A stretch of DNA of 40,080 nt from a virus. Below, in pieces: positions 24,225 to 29,696 of this stretch (position 1 is its first letter; each line of letters begins with the position of its first letter). Location of the stretch: IMG/VR virus record IMGVR_UViG_3300045976_000196, positions 1-40,080 of that record. One strand, written 5' to 3'. The notes beneath the pieces were generated by a model that saw only the letters and a program-made list of their open reading frames with translations, searched no databases and had not been told where the DNA came from. The translations under genes and the position numbers were made by a program.

Positions 24225-24293
24225 CAGCAACCGAGGGCGCGAAAATGAGTGATGCTATCAAAACCGACGCAGCCGCGACCGAAGGTTGCGCTG
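24225..24293. repeat. attC-like site 3 (B/C)
   Basis: CAGCAACC (24225-24232) pairs with GGTTGCGCTG (24284-24293) with a two-base bulge at the same place as in site 2. The start of gene C (24245) lies inside. Immediately downstream the sequence runs into TGCGGTGACTGGCTCTGCG, identical to site 6. Confidence 0.7.
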
Positions 24294-24571
24294 CGGTGAC
24301 TGGCTCTGCGCTAACTCCAATCGGCCCCAGCTCAGACGACTTCTACAGATTTATGAATGCGCGTCACGACCTCGACGAACGCATGCGTGATGGCACCTTC
24401 AATCGCCACACAGGCTATGAAATCTGGCGCAATGCTTGGATGGCCTGCGAGAGAGAACACGGCATCCGCCCGCATGCGCAGAGCGCCCGCGCCTCATCGG
24501 CGGGGGACAACGGCCCCACGTCCGATGCGGGCGCTGGCTCGCCGACGGCCGAGGCCGGGGGCGGCAGGTGA
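24245..24571 (+). CDS. Cassette gene C, unknown
   Basis: A 108-residue protein. The leader is encoded by the site, then AAVTGSAL, then a compact segment (FYRFMNARHDLDERMRDG and TGYEIWRNAWMACERE) resembling small proteins common in phages. The last ~30 residues (Ala/Ser/Gly-rich) read through the next site, so the ancestral protein probably ended earlier. Confidence 0.65.
   Translation: MSDAIKTDAAATEGCAAVTGSALTPIGPSSDDFYRFMNARHDLDERMRDGTFNRHTGYEIWRNAWMACEREHGIRPHAQSARASSAGDNGPTSDAGAGSPTAEAGGGR
24482..24535. repeat. attC-like site 4 (C/D), GTC-type
   Basis: Arms AGCGCCCGC/GCGGGCGCT enclose ATCGG/CCGAT, an asymmetric internal loop CG/ACGT, and a GGGG/CCCC stem. Sites 9 and 11 share the internal loop and order of stems. 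After it comes GGCGCTGGCTCGCCG, like the segment after GTT-type sites. Confidence 0.65.
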
Positions 24572-24576
24572 ATACT

Positions 24577-24996
24577 ATGAGACCGCTTGATCTAATATGG
24601 AAGTGCCGGGAGTGTGGCTGGACTGACATCGGTCCGGCTGAGCCAGATAAATGCGAGGACTGCGATGAGGAAGGCACGTTCGTCGCCGAAGAACCCGAGC
24701 AGCCGACAGCCGACGGCGGGACAGCGAACGCTCGGCGATCATCGCGAAGCGATGAAGTGCGAAGCACGTTCGCCGAAGAGGCGCGGGCGCTCACCGGCGG
24801 GGCCGCCAAGCTACGCGAATACTTCGAGCGCAGACTAGACGAAGCTCACGCCGCGTATGAGCACTACCAGCTTTGCCATGTCCCAGGCGAAAGCACGGAG
24901 AACATCTCCGAAACAATACGTGAGCTGGACGAGCTACTAGCCATCGTCGTGCGGTGGGAAACGGAGGCCCCGGCGGTGAGCGTGAAGCCCAGCTAA
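24577..24996 (+). CDS. Cassette gene D: two joined modules, zinc ribbon plus helical
   Basis: A 139-residue protein. Residues 1-43 are a rubredoxin-like zinc ribbon (CRECGW and CEDCDEEG). Residues ~44-72 are translated from a fold-back (site 5) and nearly repeat a stretch of gene I. Residues 73-139 are a helical protein (LREYFERRLDEAHAAYEHYQ). The simplest reading is two cassettes joined in frame through an attC-like element. The end, Lys-Pro-Ser-stop, lies in the left core of site 6. Confidence 0.7.
   Translation: MRPLDLIWKCRECGWTDIGPAEPDKCEDCDEEGTFVAEEPEQPTADGGTANARRSSRSDEVRSTFAEEARALTGGAAKLREYFERRLDEAHAAYEHYQLCHVPGESTENISETIRELDELLAIVVRWETEAPAVSVKPS
24724..24773. repeat. attC-like site 5, inside gene D
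   Basis: GCGAACG (24724-24730) pairs with CGTTCGC (24767-24773), around a perfect inner hairpin TCATCGC-GAA-GCGATGA (24739-24755). The surrounding 76 bases closely match 27335-27410 in gene I. It is translated as part of the protein (RSSRSDE core). Confidence 0.7.
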
Positions 24997-25057
24997 CCCC
25001 AGCCGGAAATGACCGCTATGAATACAAAAATAACGCCGCCCGGCTTGGGGTTAGCTG
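24990..25057. repeat. attC-like site 6 (D/E)
   Basis: CAGCTAACCCCAGCCGG (24990-25006) pairs with CCGGCTTGGGGTTAGCTG (25040-25057) over 17 pairs with one bulged T, as extrahelical bases occur in attC. The left core carries the gene D stop, the right core is GTTAGCT, and the start of gene E lies inside the loop. Confidence 0.8.
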
Positions 25058-25212
25058 CGGTGACTGGCTCTGCGGCGGGGATGTGCCACTGCGGAAAGAA
25101 ACCCAAACAACCAGACCATACCTGCCCGTATGCCGAGGAAATCAATGGCGACTCAACCTCGCTATGTAACTGCTGCGAGGACTGCGAACATGAATGCTGC
25201 ATGGACATCTAG
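25009..25212 (+). CDS. Cassette gene E: cysteine-rich small protein
   Basis: A 67-residue protein (ATG 25009, or 25018 giving 64). The leader comes from site 6, then AAVTGSAAG, then CHCGKKPKQPDHTC and LCNCCEDCEHECC: nine cysteines that suggest metal binding. Function is unknown. Confidence 0.6.
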   Translation: MTAMNTKITPPGLGLAAVTGSAAGMCHCGKKPKQPDHTCPYAEEINGDSTSLCNCCEDCEHECCMDI

Positions 25213-25234
25213 CGCCGAGCCGCAGAGCGCCAAG

Positions 25235-25330
25235 CTCTCCAACCCCGACTTAGCAAAATGAACGATCAAACCACACTTAGCGAAGCTGCAAGCCCCGCGT
25301 CCGAGCCAGATGGTGGCAAGGGGTTGGGAG
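25235..25330. repeat. attC-like site 7 (E/F)
   Basis: CTCTCCAACCCC (25235-25246) pairs with GGGGTTGGGAG (25320-25330) with one bulged T. The long loop holds the start codon and first 21 codons of gene F. The left part repeats site 1. The preceding GCAGAGCGCCAAGC also precedes site 8. Confidence 0.72.
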
Positions 25331-25629
25331 CGGCGACTGGCTCTGCGGTCGTGAAATGCCCTGTGTGCCGAAATGGAAGGCTGGCAGGACAAGAACTGTG
25401 GTTGGTCGGAGAGGATGGAGTAAAAATATCTTTCCTTGGCTATCAATCTGACCCGTGCCCCGTATGCAAGGGGACGGGTAAAATGATGCATCCCGCCGCT
25501 CCACTCAAGGCGCTGCTCGAACACTCTGGAGTGGCCGACGCCCACGAAGAGGACTTGGAGCCGGAGGATCGTGCCGCAGAAAGCACCGCGCGGCGTCTAC
25601 TCGATACGCAGAGCGCCAAGCCCAGCTAA
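25258..25629 (+). CDS. Cassette gene F: two-CxxC zinc-finger protein
   Basis: A 123-residue protein. The leader MNDQTTLSEA is shared with gene A and encoded in the site. GAATGSAVV follows the crossover. The body has CPVCRNGRL and CPVCKGTGKM, a DnaJ-like zinc-finger arrangement, and a helical acidic end. Lys-Pro-Ser-stop lies in the left core of site 8, exactly as in gene D. Confidence 0.72.
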   Translation: MNDQTTLSEAASPASEPDGGKGLGAATGSAVVKCPVCRNGRLAGQELWLVGEDGVKISFLGYQSDPCPVCKGTGKMMHPAAPLKALLEHSGVADAHEEDLEPEDRAAESTARRLLDTQSAKPS

Positions 25630-25692
25630 TTCCTAGCCGCCAATTTTGACGACCGAAACCAAAACCAACGTGCCACGGCTAGGAATTAGCTG
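25623..25692. repeat. attC-like site 8 (F/G), perfect 17-base arms
   Basis: CAGCTAATTCCTAGCCG (25623-25639) is the exact reverse complement of 25676-25692. Inner TTTTG/CAAAA can extend the fold. The core is AAT/ATT instead of AAC/GTT. A GTTAGCC core-like word follows nine bases later. The perfect arms suggest a recent or still-folding site. Confidence 0.72.
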
Positions 25693-25719
25693 AGGCGATT
25701 TGTTAGCCACTTAGTAAAA

Positions 25720-25932
25720 ATGAGATCGGATACGCTGCCAAGTAAAGAAAATGCTATGGAACAAGAGTTGCAGGATGCCTATCGCGCACTCGACGCGAAG
25801 GATGAGCGAATCAGAAAGCTGGAAAAGGAACTCTCTGATTGCTGGAAAGTCGAAGAAATCATTATGGCGGCAGGGCTGCTTCCAAAAGAGAAGTTCAATC
25901 AAGCTAGAGAGATTATCGCCTCTCTTGGCTAA
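25720..25932 (+). CDS. Cassette gene G: small coiled-coil protein
   Basis: A 70-residue protein (or 58 from the ATG at 25756). The LDAKDERIRKLEKELSDCW segment has clear heptads. A helical end follows. The stop lies in GGCTAACGGGG, again a left core. The CACTTAGTAAAA leader resembles the CACTTAGC and GACTTAGCAAAA words of sites 1 and 7. Confidence 0.62.
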   Translation: MRSDTLPSKENAMEQELQDAYRALDAKDERIRKLEKELSDCWKVEEIIMAAGLLPKEKFNQAREIIASLG

Positions 25933-25934
25933 CG

Positions 25935-26003
25935 GGGCCGGCCCATCGGCGGTCCCCCGTCAGGGGGACACGTCCGATGCGGTGGCTGGTTGCTCGCCGG
26001 CCC
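25935..26003. repeat. attC-like site 9 (G/H), GTC-type
   Basis: Outer arms GGGCCGGC/GCCGGCCC enclose CATCGG/CCGATG, internal loop CG/ACGT and GTCCCCC-GTCA-GGGGGAC. Compared with site 11 the second stem changes on both sides (CATCGG/CCGATG versus CTCCGG/CCGGAG). Downstream of CCGATG comes GCGGTGGCTGG. Confidence 0.72.
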
Positions 26004-26033
26004 GTGGAACGAAGAATCAACCTAATAGCTAAT

Positions 26034-26393
26034 ATGAAACTCACAATCGAAGATGGGAAGTCGAACGTAATCCTGGCCGTCGAGCTGCCAGCCACCGCAC
26101 GACGAATCGCCGTAGGCGATAGCGAAGCGGTCGTCGATGGGCCGGCCCCGTTGCTCGACGGGCTGGCCGAGCTAAAGCGGATCATCGACGGCAGGAATGA
26201 CGAAGCATGGTCGAGGCTGGAGAAAGCACGCAGAACTCCGCAGGAGGATGAACTTCGCTCCGAGTGGGCTCCGCACTACGAAGCCTCGATCATGCTGGAA
26301 AAGCTAATGCTTTACGTCGAATCGAAACCCGCGCGAAGCCCGGCGAGCAACGCTGAGCTATGCCGCGACGACCAACGGGAGGAGTTGGCATGA
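26034..26393 (+). CDS. Cassette gene H, unknown
   Basis: A 119-residue acidic protein with a beta-rich N-terminus (MKLTIEDGKSNVILAVELP) and a helical C-terminus. It has no leader from a site: its ATG follows site 9 by about 30 bases. Its last codons lie in the next fold-back. Function is unknown. Confidence 0.65.
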   Translation: MKLTIEDGKSNVILAVELPATARRIAVGDSEAVVDGPAPLLDGLAELKRIIDGRNDEAWSRLEKARRTPQEDELRSEWAPHYEASIMLEKLMLYVESKPARSPASNAELCRDDQREELA

Positions 26394-26406
26394 GCGCCTT
26401 GTTCGC
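26343..26406. repeat. attC-like site 10 (H/minus block)
   Basis: GCGAGCAACGC (26343-26353) pairs with GCCTTGTTCGC (26396-26406) at nine of eleven positions, around an inner CCAAC/GTTGG hairpin. The gene H stop is inside. Arms are less perfect than at other sites. Confidence 0.5.
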
Positions 26407-26409
26407 AGA

Positions 26410-26544
26410 TCATTCAGGCTTCGGCTTTCGTGGCCTTCCGCCCTTCTTGCCGTTGGCTCTTGCGGCAGCGGTCTTCGCGTCGCTTTTGACTTTACCGCCG
26501 ATCTTTCCTCCGAGCTTACCGAGAGCTTGCGCGGCCTTATTCAT
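26410..26544 (-). CDS. Small basic Lys/Gly-rich protein
   Basis: A 44-residue protein starting MNKAAQALGKLGGK and ending GKKGGRPRKPKPE. Such short basic proteins with the GGRPRK end are frequent in bacterial genomes and probably bind nucleic acid. Its start overlaps the end of the next minus gene, making a three-gene block opposite to the other cassettes. Confidence 0.6.
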   Translation of the reverse strand: MNKAAQALGKLGGKIGGKVKSDAKTAAARANGKKGGRPRKPKPE

Positions 26545-26764
26545 TTGGGGCGAGGTTTTCGGAGATCGTAAATCCATCGTCTCTTTTCCCGGTCTCAAAA
26601 GCCTCGATCAAATCGGCGTCATCAAGATCGTGGCGATGCCAAACATTGCAATCTTCGGAGGCGTTGATTTTTGCCAAATATTCATCGGCCTCTTGAGGCG
26701 TCCCAAATCCATACTGGGGCGCCGTGTTGTAACGCGAAAAATGATGCCAGCGAGCGTCGTCCAT
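26537..26764 (-). CDS. Small acidic protein in reversed cassette block
   Basis: A 75-residue acidic protein rich in Asp, Trp and His, with a PQEADEYLAKINASEDCNVW segment. It lies three bases after its upstream neighbour and overlaps the basic 44-residue gene. The acidic/basic pairing could suggest a toxin-antitoxin-like couple, but no family is recognised. Confidence 0.6.
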   Translation of the reverse strand: MDDARWHHFSRYNTAPQYGFGTPQEADEYLAKINASEDCNVWHRHDLDDADLIEAFETGKRDDGFTISENLAPNE

Positions 26765-26767
26765 TGG

Positions 26768-26992
26768 TTAGGAGAGTTGAGCGAGGGCAAGCTCGCAGGC
26801 TTCCAAGGCAGGGTGGCCAATGGTCAGGGCGCGGGCGTGACCGGAGCGCTTGTTGGACAGGCGGCCGTTGTCGAAAAGGACGTAGCCGCGCCCGAAGTAG
26901 ATTCGATCTGCGCCCGCGCGCGGGCGGTCACCAAAGTAATTGTAGCCCTGCTCGTTGAGCTTCCGGACGATGTCTTGCGTTGTGATTTCCAT
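26768..26992 (-). CDS. First gene of reversed cassette block, unknown
   Basis: A 74-residue protein with an N-terminal helix (TTQDIVRKLNEQGYNYFG) and a beta-rich middle (DRIYFGRGYVLFDNGRL). A hairpin CCCAAA-CCGC-TTTGGG (27004-27019) lies just upstream of its ATG and may be an operator. Its own promoter would be needed because it opposes the early operon. Confidence 0.6.
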   Translation of the reverse strand: MEITTQDIVRKLNEQGYNYFGDRPRAGADRIYFGRGYVLFDNGRLSNKRSGHARALTIGHPALEACELALAQLS

Positions 26993-27003
26993 GGACGCAA
27001 TAT

Positions 27004-27019
27004 CCCAAACCGCTTTGGG
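27004..27019. promoter_or_regulatory. Palindrome upstream of the reversed block
   Basis: CCCAAA and TTTGGG are perfect inverted arms with a four-base spacer, 11 bases upstream of the minus-strand ATG. Operator or hairpin function cannot be separated from sequence alone. The rest of 26993-27107 holds A-rich non-coding DNA. Confidence 0.4.
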
Positions 27020-27107
27020 TTTTGCAAGGGAAATTTCACGCGAAACGAAAAAAGCTGTGAGTTACAGAGTAAATCGCCGCAAAAAAATTCTGCGAACGGG
27101 GCGTGCT

Positions 27108-27146
27108 CTCCGGCGGTCCCTGCCCCTGGCAGGGACACGTCCGGAG
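27108..27146. repeat. attC-like site 11 (before gene I), GTC-type
   Basis: CTCCGG/CCGGAG, internal loop CG/ACGT and GTCCCTGCC-CCT-GGCAGGGAC: the same architecture as site 9 with compensatory changes in both stems. GCGGCGGCTGG follows. A GAAC-containing left flank lies just upstream. Confidence 0.72.
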
Positions 27147-27213
27147 CGGCGGCTGGGTCACCGCTGGCCGAGCCTGTAGGCCGCCCTCGACAACAAAATG
27201 AAAGGAAATAGCC

Positions 27214-27615
27214 ATGCCTGAGCCAGACAAAGTCGAAGAGATGACTCCTGAACAACGCCGAATGCTTGATCGCATCTTCGGGCCCGTAACTACTCCACGC
27301 CGTCTGGCGGTCGCCAATGCACATCGGCGCGAGGCGACAGCCATCGGTGGCACAGACGACGCCCGACGATCATCGCGAAGCGATGAAGGGCGAAGCCCGT
27401 TCGTCGGAGAGCACGCCCCGGTCACCGATGGGCCGGGTAGCCACATCGCCACGTTGGCGAAAATGCTGGAAGAAGAGCGGCGGGAGATACCGTTCTTCGG
27501 AATGCACCTTTCTGACTCACGCAGAGAGGAAATCGAAAGGAGGATAGCCGCTCTGGCCGAAGCCATAGCAGCGCTCCGAAACGGGAACGCTGGAGGCCCA
27601 GCGGTGACCAGGTGA
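27214..27615 (+). CDS. Cassette gene I: two joined modules
   Basis: A 133-residue protein. Residues 1-45 form a helical segment (EMTPEQRRMLDRIFGPVTT). Residues ~46-72 are translated from fold-back site 12 and match gene D. Residues ~75-133 are a second helical protein (IATLAKMLEEERREI and ERRIAALAEAIAAL). As in gene D this looks like in-frame joining of two cassettes. A Shine-Dalgarno-like GAAAGGAAAT precedes the ATG. Confidence 0.68.
   Translation: MPEPDKVEEMTPEQRRMLDRIFGPVTTPRRLAVANAHRREATAIGGTDDARRSSRSDEGRSPFVGEHAPVTDGPGSHIATLAKMLEEERREIPFFGMHLSDSRREEIERRIAALAEAIAALRNGNAGGPAVTR
27355..27405. repeat. attC-like site 12, inside gene I
   Basis: GACGACG (27355-27361) can pair with CGTTCGTC (27398-27405), around TCATCGC-GAA-GCGATGA (27370-27386). 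Relative to site 5 the outer arm changes on both sides (GCG/CGC to GACG/CGTC). Confidence 0.65.
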
Positions 27616-27648
27616 TTCGCCAGAACCACTTCTAAAATAACTCAGAAA

Positions 27649-28665
27649 ATGACGAAATCCGAGGCGATGGCTGCGCTGGAGCGCGGGATGGGGCGGGAGC
27701 GGTTGCTTTACCGCTCGCAGCAGACTTATCGCGGCTGCGTCTCGCGATTTCTCGATTGGGCAAAGGGGCGGTGGTCCGGTTCCACGCCCGAGCAGGTGGT
27801 CTCCGACTACCTCGGCGAACATGCGCCGAATTGGGCGGCGGCCACGCAGAGCCAGGCGCTCAATGCCATCGTCTTCTTTTTCCGCGCGGGGCTGGAGAAG
27901 CCGCTCGGCGAGTTGCCATCGTGGGCGCGTGCGCAACGGCCAAGCCGCCTGCCCGTGTGGCTTACGCACGAGGAGGCGCTCGCCGTGCTCGAGCAAATGA
28001 CCGGTCTTCCCCGGCTCGCGTGCGAGCTGATGTATGGCGGCGGCTTTCGCATCACCGAGGTCTGCCGGCTGCGGCGGCGCGATGTGAACTGGCGAGACCT
28101 CACCATCACTGTGCGCGATGGCAAGGGCGGGAAGGACCGAGTCACCTGCCTGCCCGTGGCGCTTGTCGAGAAGCTGCGTGAGCAGGATGCCCGCGCGGAG
28201 GCCACATGGCGACAGGATCGTGAGCGAAACGTCGGCCCCGTGTGGGTGCCCGATTGCGTGCTCCGCAAGCAGCCACGCGCCGGTCTCGAGGAGGGAAATT
28301 TCTGGTTGCTTCCTGCGGCCGGTCTCGCGCGCGGCGAGCAGTGGGGCAATGTGCGCCACCACGTGCACCCCGATACGCTCGCGAAGGCCATCCCCATCGC
28401 CGTGCGGCGCGCGCGAGTGCTCAAGCGCGTAACCGCGCATGTCTTTCGCCACACGTTCGCCACCGAGTATCTGCGCAACGGCGGCGATCTCAACTCCCTT
28501 CGAGAGCTTCTCGGGCACACGCACCTCGACACCACGCAGATCTATCTACACTGCCTGCCGCGGCTGGCCGCGCGCATCACGAGCCCGCTTGATCAAAAGC
28601 CCGGCAACGTGATCGCGATGCCTTCCGCACCGGCCCCTTTCGCGGCGCTGCACGCTGTTGGTTGA
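27649..28665 (+). CDS. Integron integrase-like tyrosine recombinase
   Basis: A 338-residue recombinase. The N-terminal domain has YRSQQTYRGCVSRFLDW and QRPSRLPVWLTHEEAL. Catalytic residues are R134 (GGGFRITE), K162 (GKGGKDR), H264/R267 (HVFRH), H290 (LLGH) and Y299 (TQIYLH). Between the Lys and the HxxR box lies an extra segment, residues ~198-240 (VPDCVLRKQPRAG, then NVRHHVHPDTL). It aligns by eye with the IntI-specific insert (LPDALERKYPRAG ... VRRHH) that recognises folded attC. The conserved end SPLD is also present. It should recombine the adjacent fold-back sites. No LexA box is seen upstream. Confidence 0.88.
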   Translation: MTKSEAMAALERGMGRERLLYRSQQTYRGCVSRFLDWAKGRWSGSTPEQVVSDYLGEHAPNWAAATQSQALNAIVFFFRAGLEKPLGELPSWARAQRPSRLPVWLTHEEALAVLEQMTGLPRLACELMYGGGFRITEVCRLRRRDVNWRDLTITVRDGKGGKDRVTCLPVALVEKLREQDARAEATWRQDRERNVGPVWVPDCVLRKQPRAGLEEGNFWLLPAAGLARGEQWGNVRHHVHPDTLAKAIPIAVRRARVLKRVTAHVFRHTFATEYLRNGGDLNSLRELLGHTHLDTTQIYLHCLPRLAARITSPLDQKPGNVIAMPSAPAPFAALHAVG

Positions 28666-28700
28666 AACGCAGAGACGCCGAGACGCAGAGGAGAAATCAG
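28664..28700. repeat. Dispersed 'acgcagagacgc' repeat, copy 1
   Basis: GAAACGCAGAGACGC and its continuation fill the gap between the integrase stop and the nuclease start. Related copies lie at 30572-30634, 32597-32633 and 33263-33356. Such sequences are scattered through intergenic DNA of many bacterial genomes. Confidence 0.6.
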
Positions 28701-28703
28701 ACC

Positions 28704-29153
28704 ATGAACCGCGCATCCCTTATCGCCACGCTCGAGGCGCTTCCGCCTCACCTTCGCCAGCTAAACGCGACGACCATCGCCGCCGCTCAGAAAAAGACAC
28801 GCGACGATGCCACGGAGTTCGACGCCAGGCTCTCGCAGGTCGCCGAGGCGCGCGACGAGCGTCAGCTCCACCAGCAGATCGCCGGGATGCTGCGTCGCCG
28901 TGGCATCGCGTGGATCGGCCACGGCTCCACGGCCCATCGCAGCAAATACACCGTCGGCTGGCCCGACTTCGTGATTCCCCTTCCAAATGGCCGCGTGCTC
29001 TTCTGGGAGGTGAAGCACGGTGACGGCAAGCTCAGCCCCGAGCAGGTCGAGTGCCTCGACTGGCTGCGCGACGCCGGGCAGCTCGTTCACGTCATCCGCA
29101 GCTACGCCGAGGCCGTCGAGACGCTCGAGAAATTCTGGCCAGAGGTGAAATAG
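28704..29153 (+). CDS. VRR-NUC domain nuclease
   Basis: A 149-residue protein. The N-terminal helical part is followed by the PD-(D/E)XK core of VRR-NUC enzymes: GWPDFVIPLPNGRVLFWEVK, then LSPEQVECLDWLRDAG. These single-domain nucleases are common in phage replication modules and probably cut branched DNA. The start at 28704 avoids translating the upstream repeat. Confidence 0.85.
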   Translation: MNRASLIATLEALPPHLRQLNATTIAAAQKKTRDDATEFDARLSQVAEARDERQLHQQIAGMLRRRGIAWIGHGSTAHRSKYTVGWPDFVIPLPNGRVLFWEVKHGDGKLSPEQVECLDWLRDAGQLVHVIRSYAEAVETLEKFWPEVK

Positions 29154-29155
29154 GT

Positions 29156-29509
29156 ATGAGTGAGTTCCTTTTCAACGCTGTCGCGCGCGTGCGTCGTCCG
29201 TGTGGCGGCCATGAGGCCGAGCAGCCATGCCGACCGCGCCGCATTCAACTCTCGCGAGCTCGTGGCTGGCGCATGCCGGCCAATACGGTGAAGGTTTCTC
29301 GCGGGCCGGGAATGAAGTGGGGCAACCCATTCCGAGTCGGGTTGGATGGAGATGCCGAGTATTGCGTGCATCTTTTCCGCGCGTGGGTCGAGGCTGAGTT
29401 TCTTGAAGGAGAAATACGCAGAGAATTGCGCGGTAAAAATCTCGCGTGCTGGTGCAAGCCCGGCACGCCATGCCACGCCGACGTTTTGCTGGAGATCGCA
29501 AATTCATGA
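29156..29509 (+). CDS. DUF4326 protein
   Basis: A 117-residue protein with the DUF4326 signature: RIQLSRARGWRMPANTVKVS, KWGNPFRVG and ELRGKNLACWCKPGTPCHAD. The family is widespread in phages with unknown function. The first ~35 residues have extra cysteines. It is coupled to the next gene by ATGA overlap. Confidence 0.82.
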   Translation: MSEFLFNAVARVRRPCGGHEAEQPCRPRRIQLSRARGWRMPANTVKVSRGPGMKWGNPFRVGLDGDAEYCVHLFRAWVEAEFLEGEIRRELRGKNLACWCKPGTPCHADVLLEIANS

Positions 29510-29694
29510 CTCCCTCCTGCCAGACGTGCCAGGATGGCCTTGCGCCGACGCGCCTCGTGCGCGAGGGCCGCGCGAGCTACTCGTGCGCCGACTGTCGCCG
29601 CGATGTCTCGCTCGTCGTGTTTCTCATCGCTGATGCCTACGCCCTCACTGGAGAGGAGCCGGATTTCGAAGTGGTGCCACCGGAGAAGTTGTAA
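29506..29694 (+). CDS. Small zinc-ribbon protein
   Basis: A 62-residue protein with CQTC and CADC pairs 21 residues apart, a zinc ribbon, followed by a hydrophobic helix (VSLVVFLIADAYALTG). It overlaps the DUF4326 stop and precedes the replication gene by two bases. Confidence 0.68.
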   Translation: MTPSCQTCQDGLAPTRLVREGRASYSCADCRRDVSLVVFLIADAYALTGEEPDFEVVPPEKL

Positions 29695-29696
29695 TT

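Larger units (their letters stand above)
23418..28665 (+). mobile_element. Phage-borne integron: cassette array plus IntI-like integrase
   Basis: About 4.2 kb of small unrelated genes, separated or interrupted by twelve candidate attC-like fold-backs, lie directly upstream of an integron-integrase-type recombinase. Stops in the left core (GCTAAC), GTT right cores, bulged arms of low sequence identity but conserved pairing, and site lengths of 50-120 bases all fit attC. Unlike classical integrons the integrase points the same way as the cassettes and lies at their far end. The array sits inside the early operon, so the phage early promoter may drive it. Confidence 0.78.

Noticed and set aside
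24704-27410. Rickettsia-type palindromic protein-coding insertions as the full explanation of sites 5 and 12
   Set aside because: They resemble such elements, but they share GTT-type cores with the neighbouring sites and lie next to an IntI-like gene, so the integron reading explains more. It remains the main alternative for these two.
23418-27640. CRISPR array or simple tandem repeats
   Set aside because: The recurring units are fold-backs with different sequences and unequal spacing, with coding genes between them and no identical short direct repeats with spacers.
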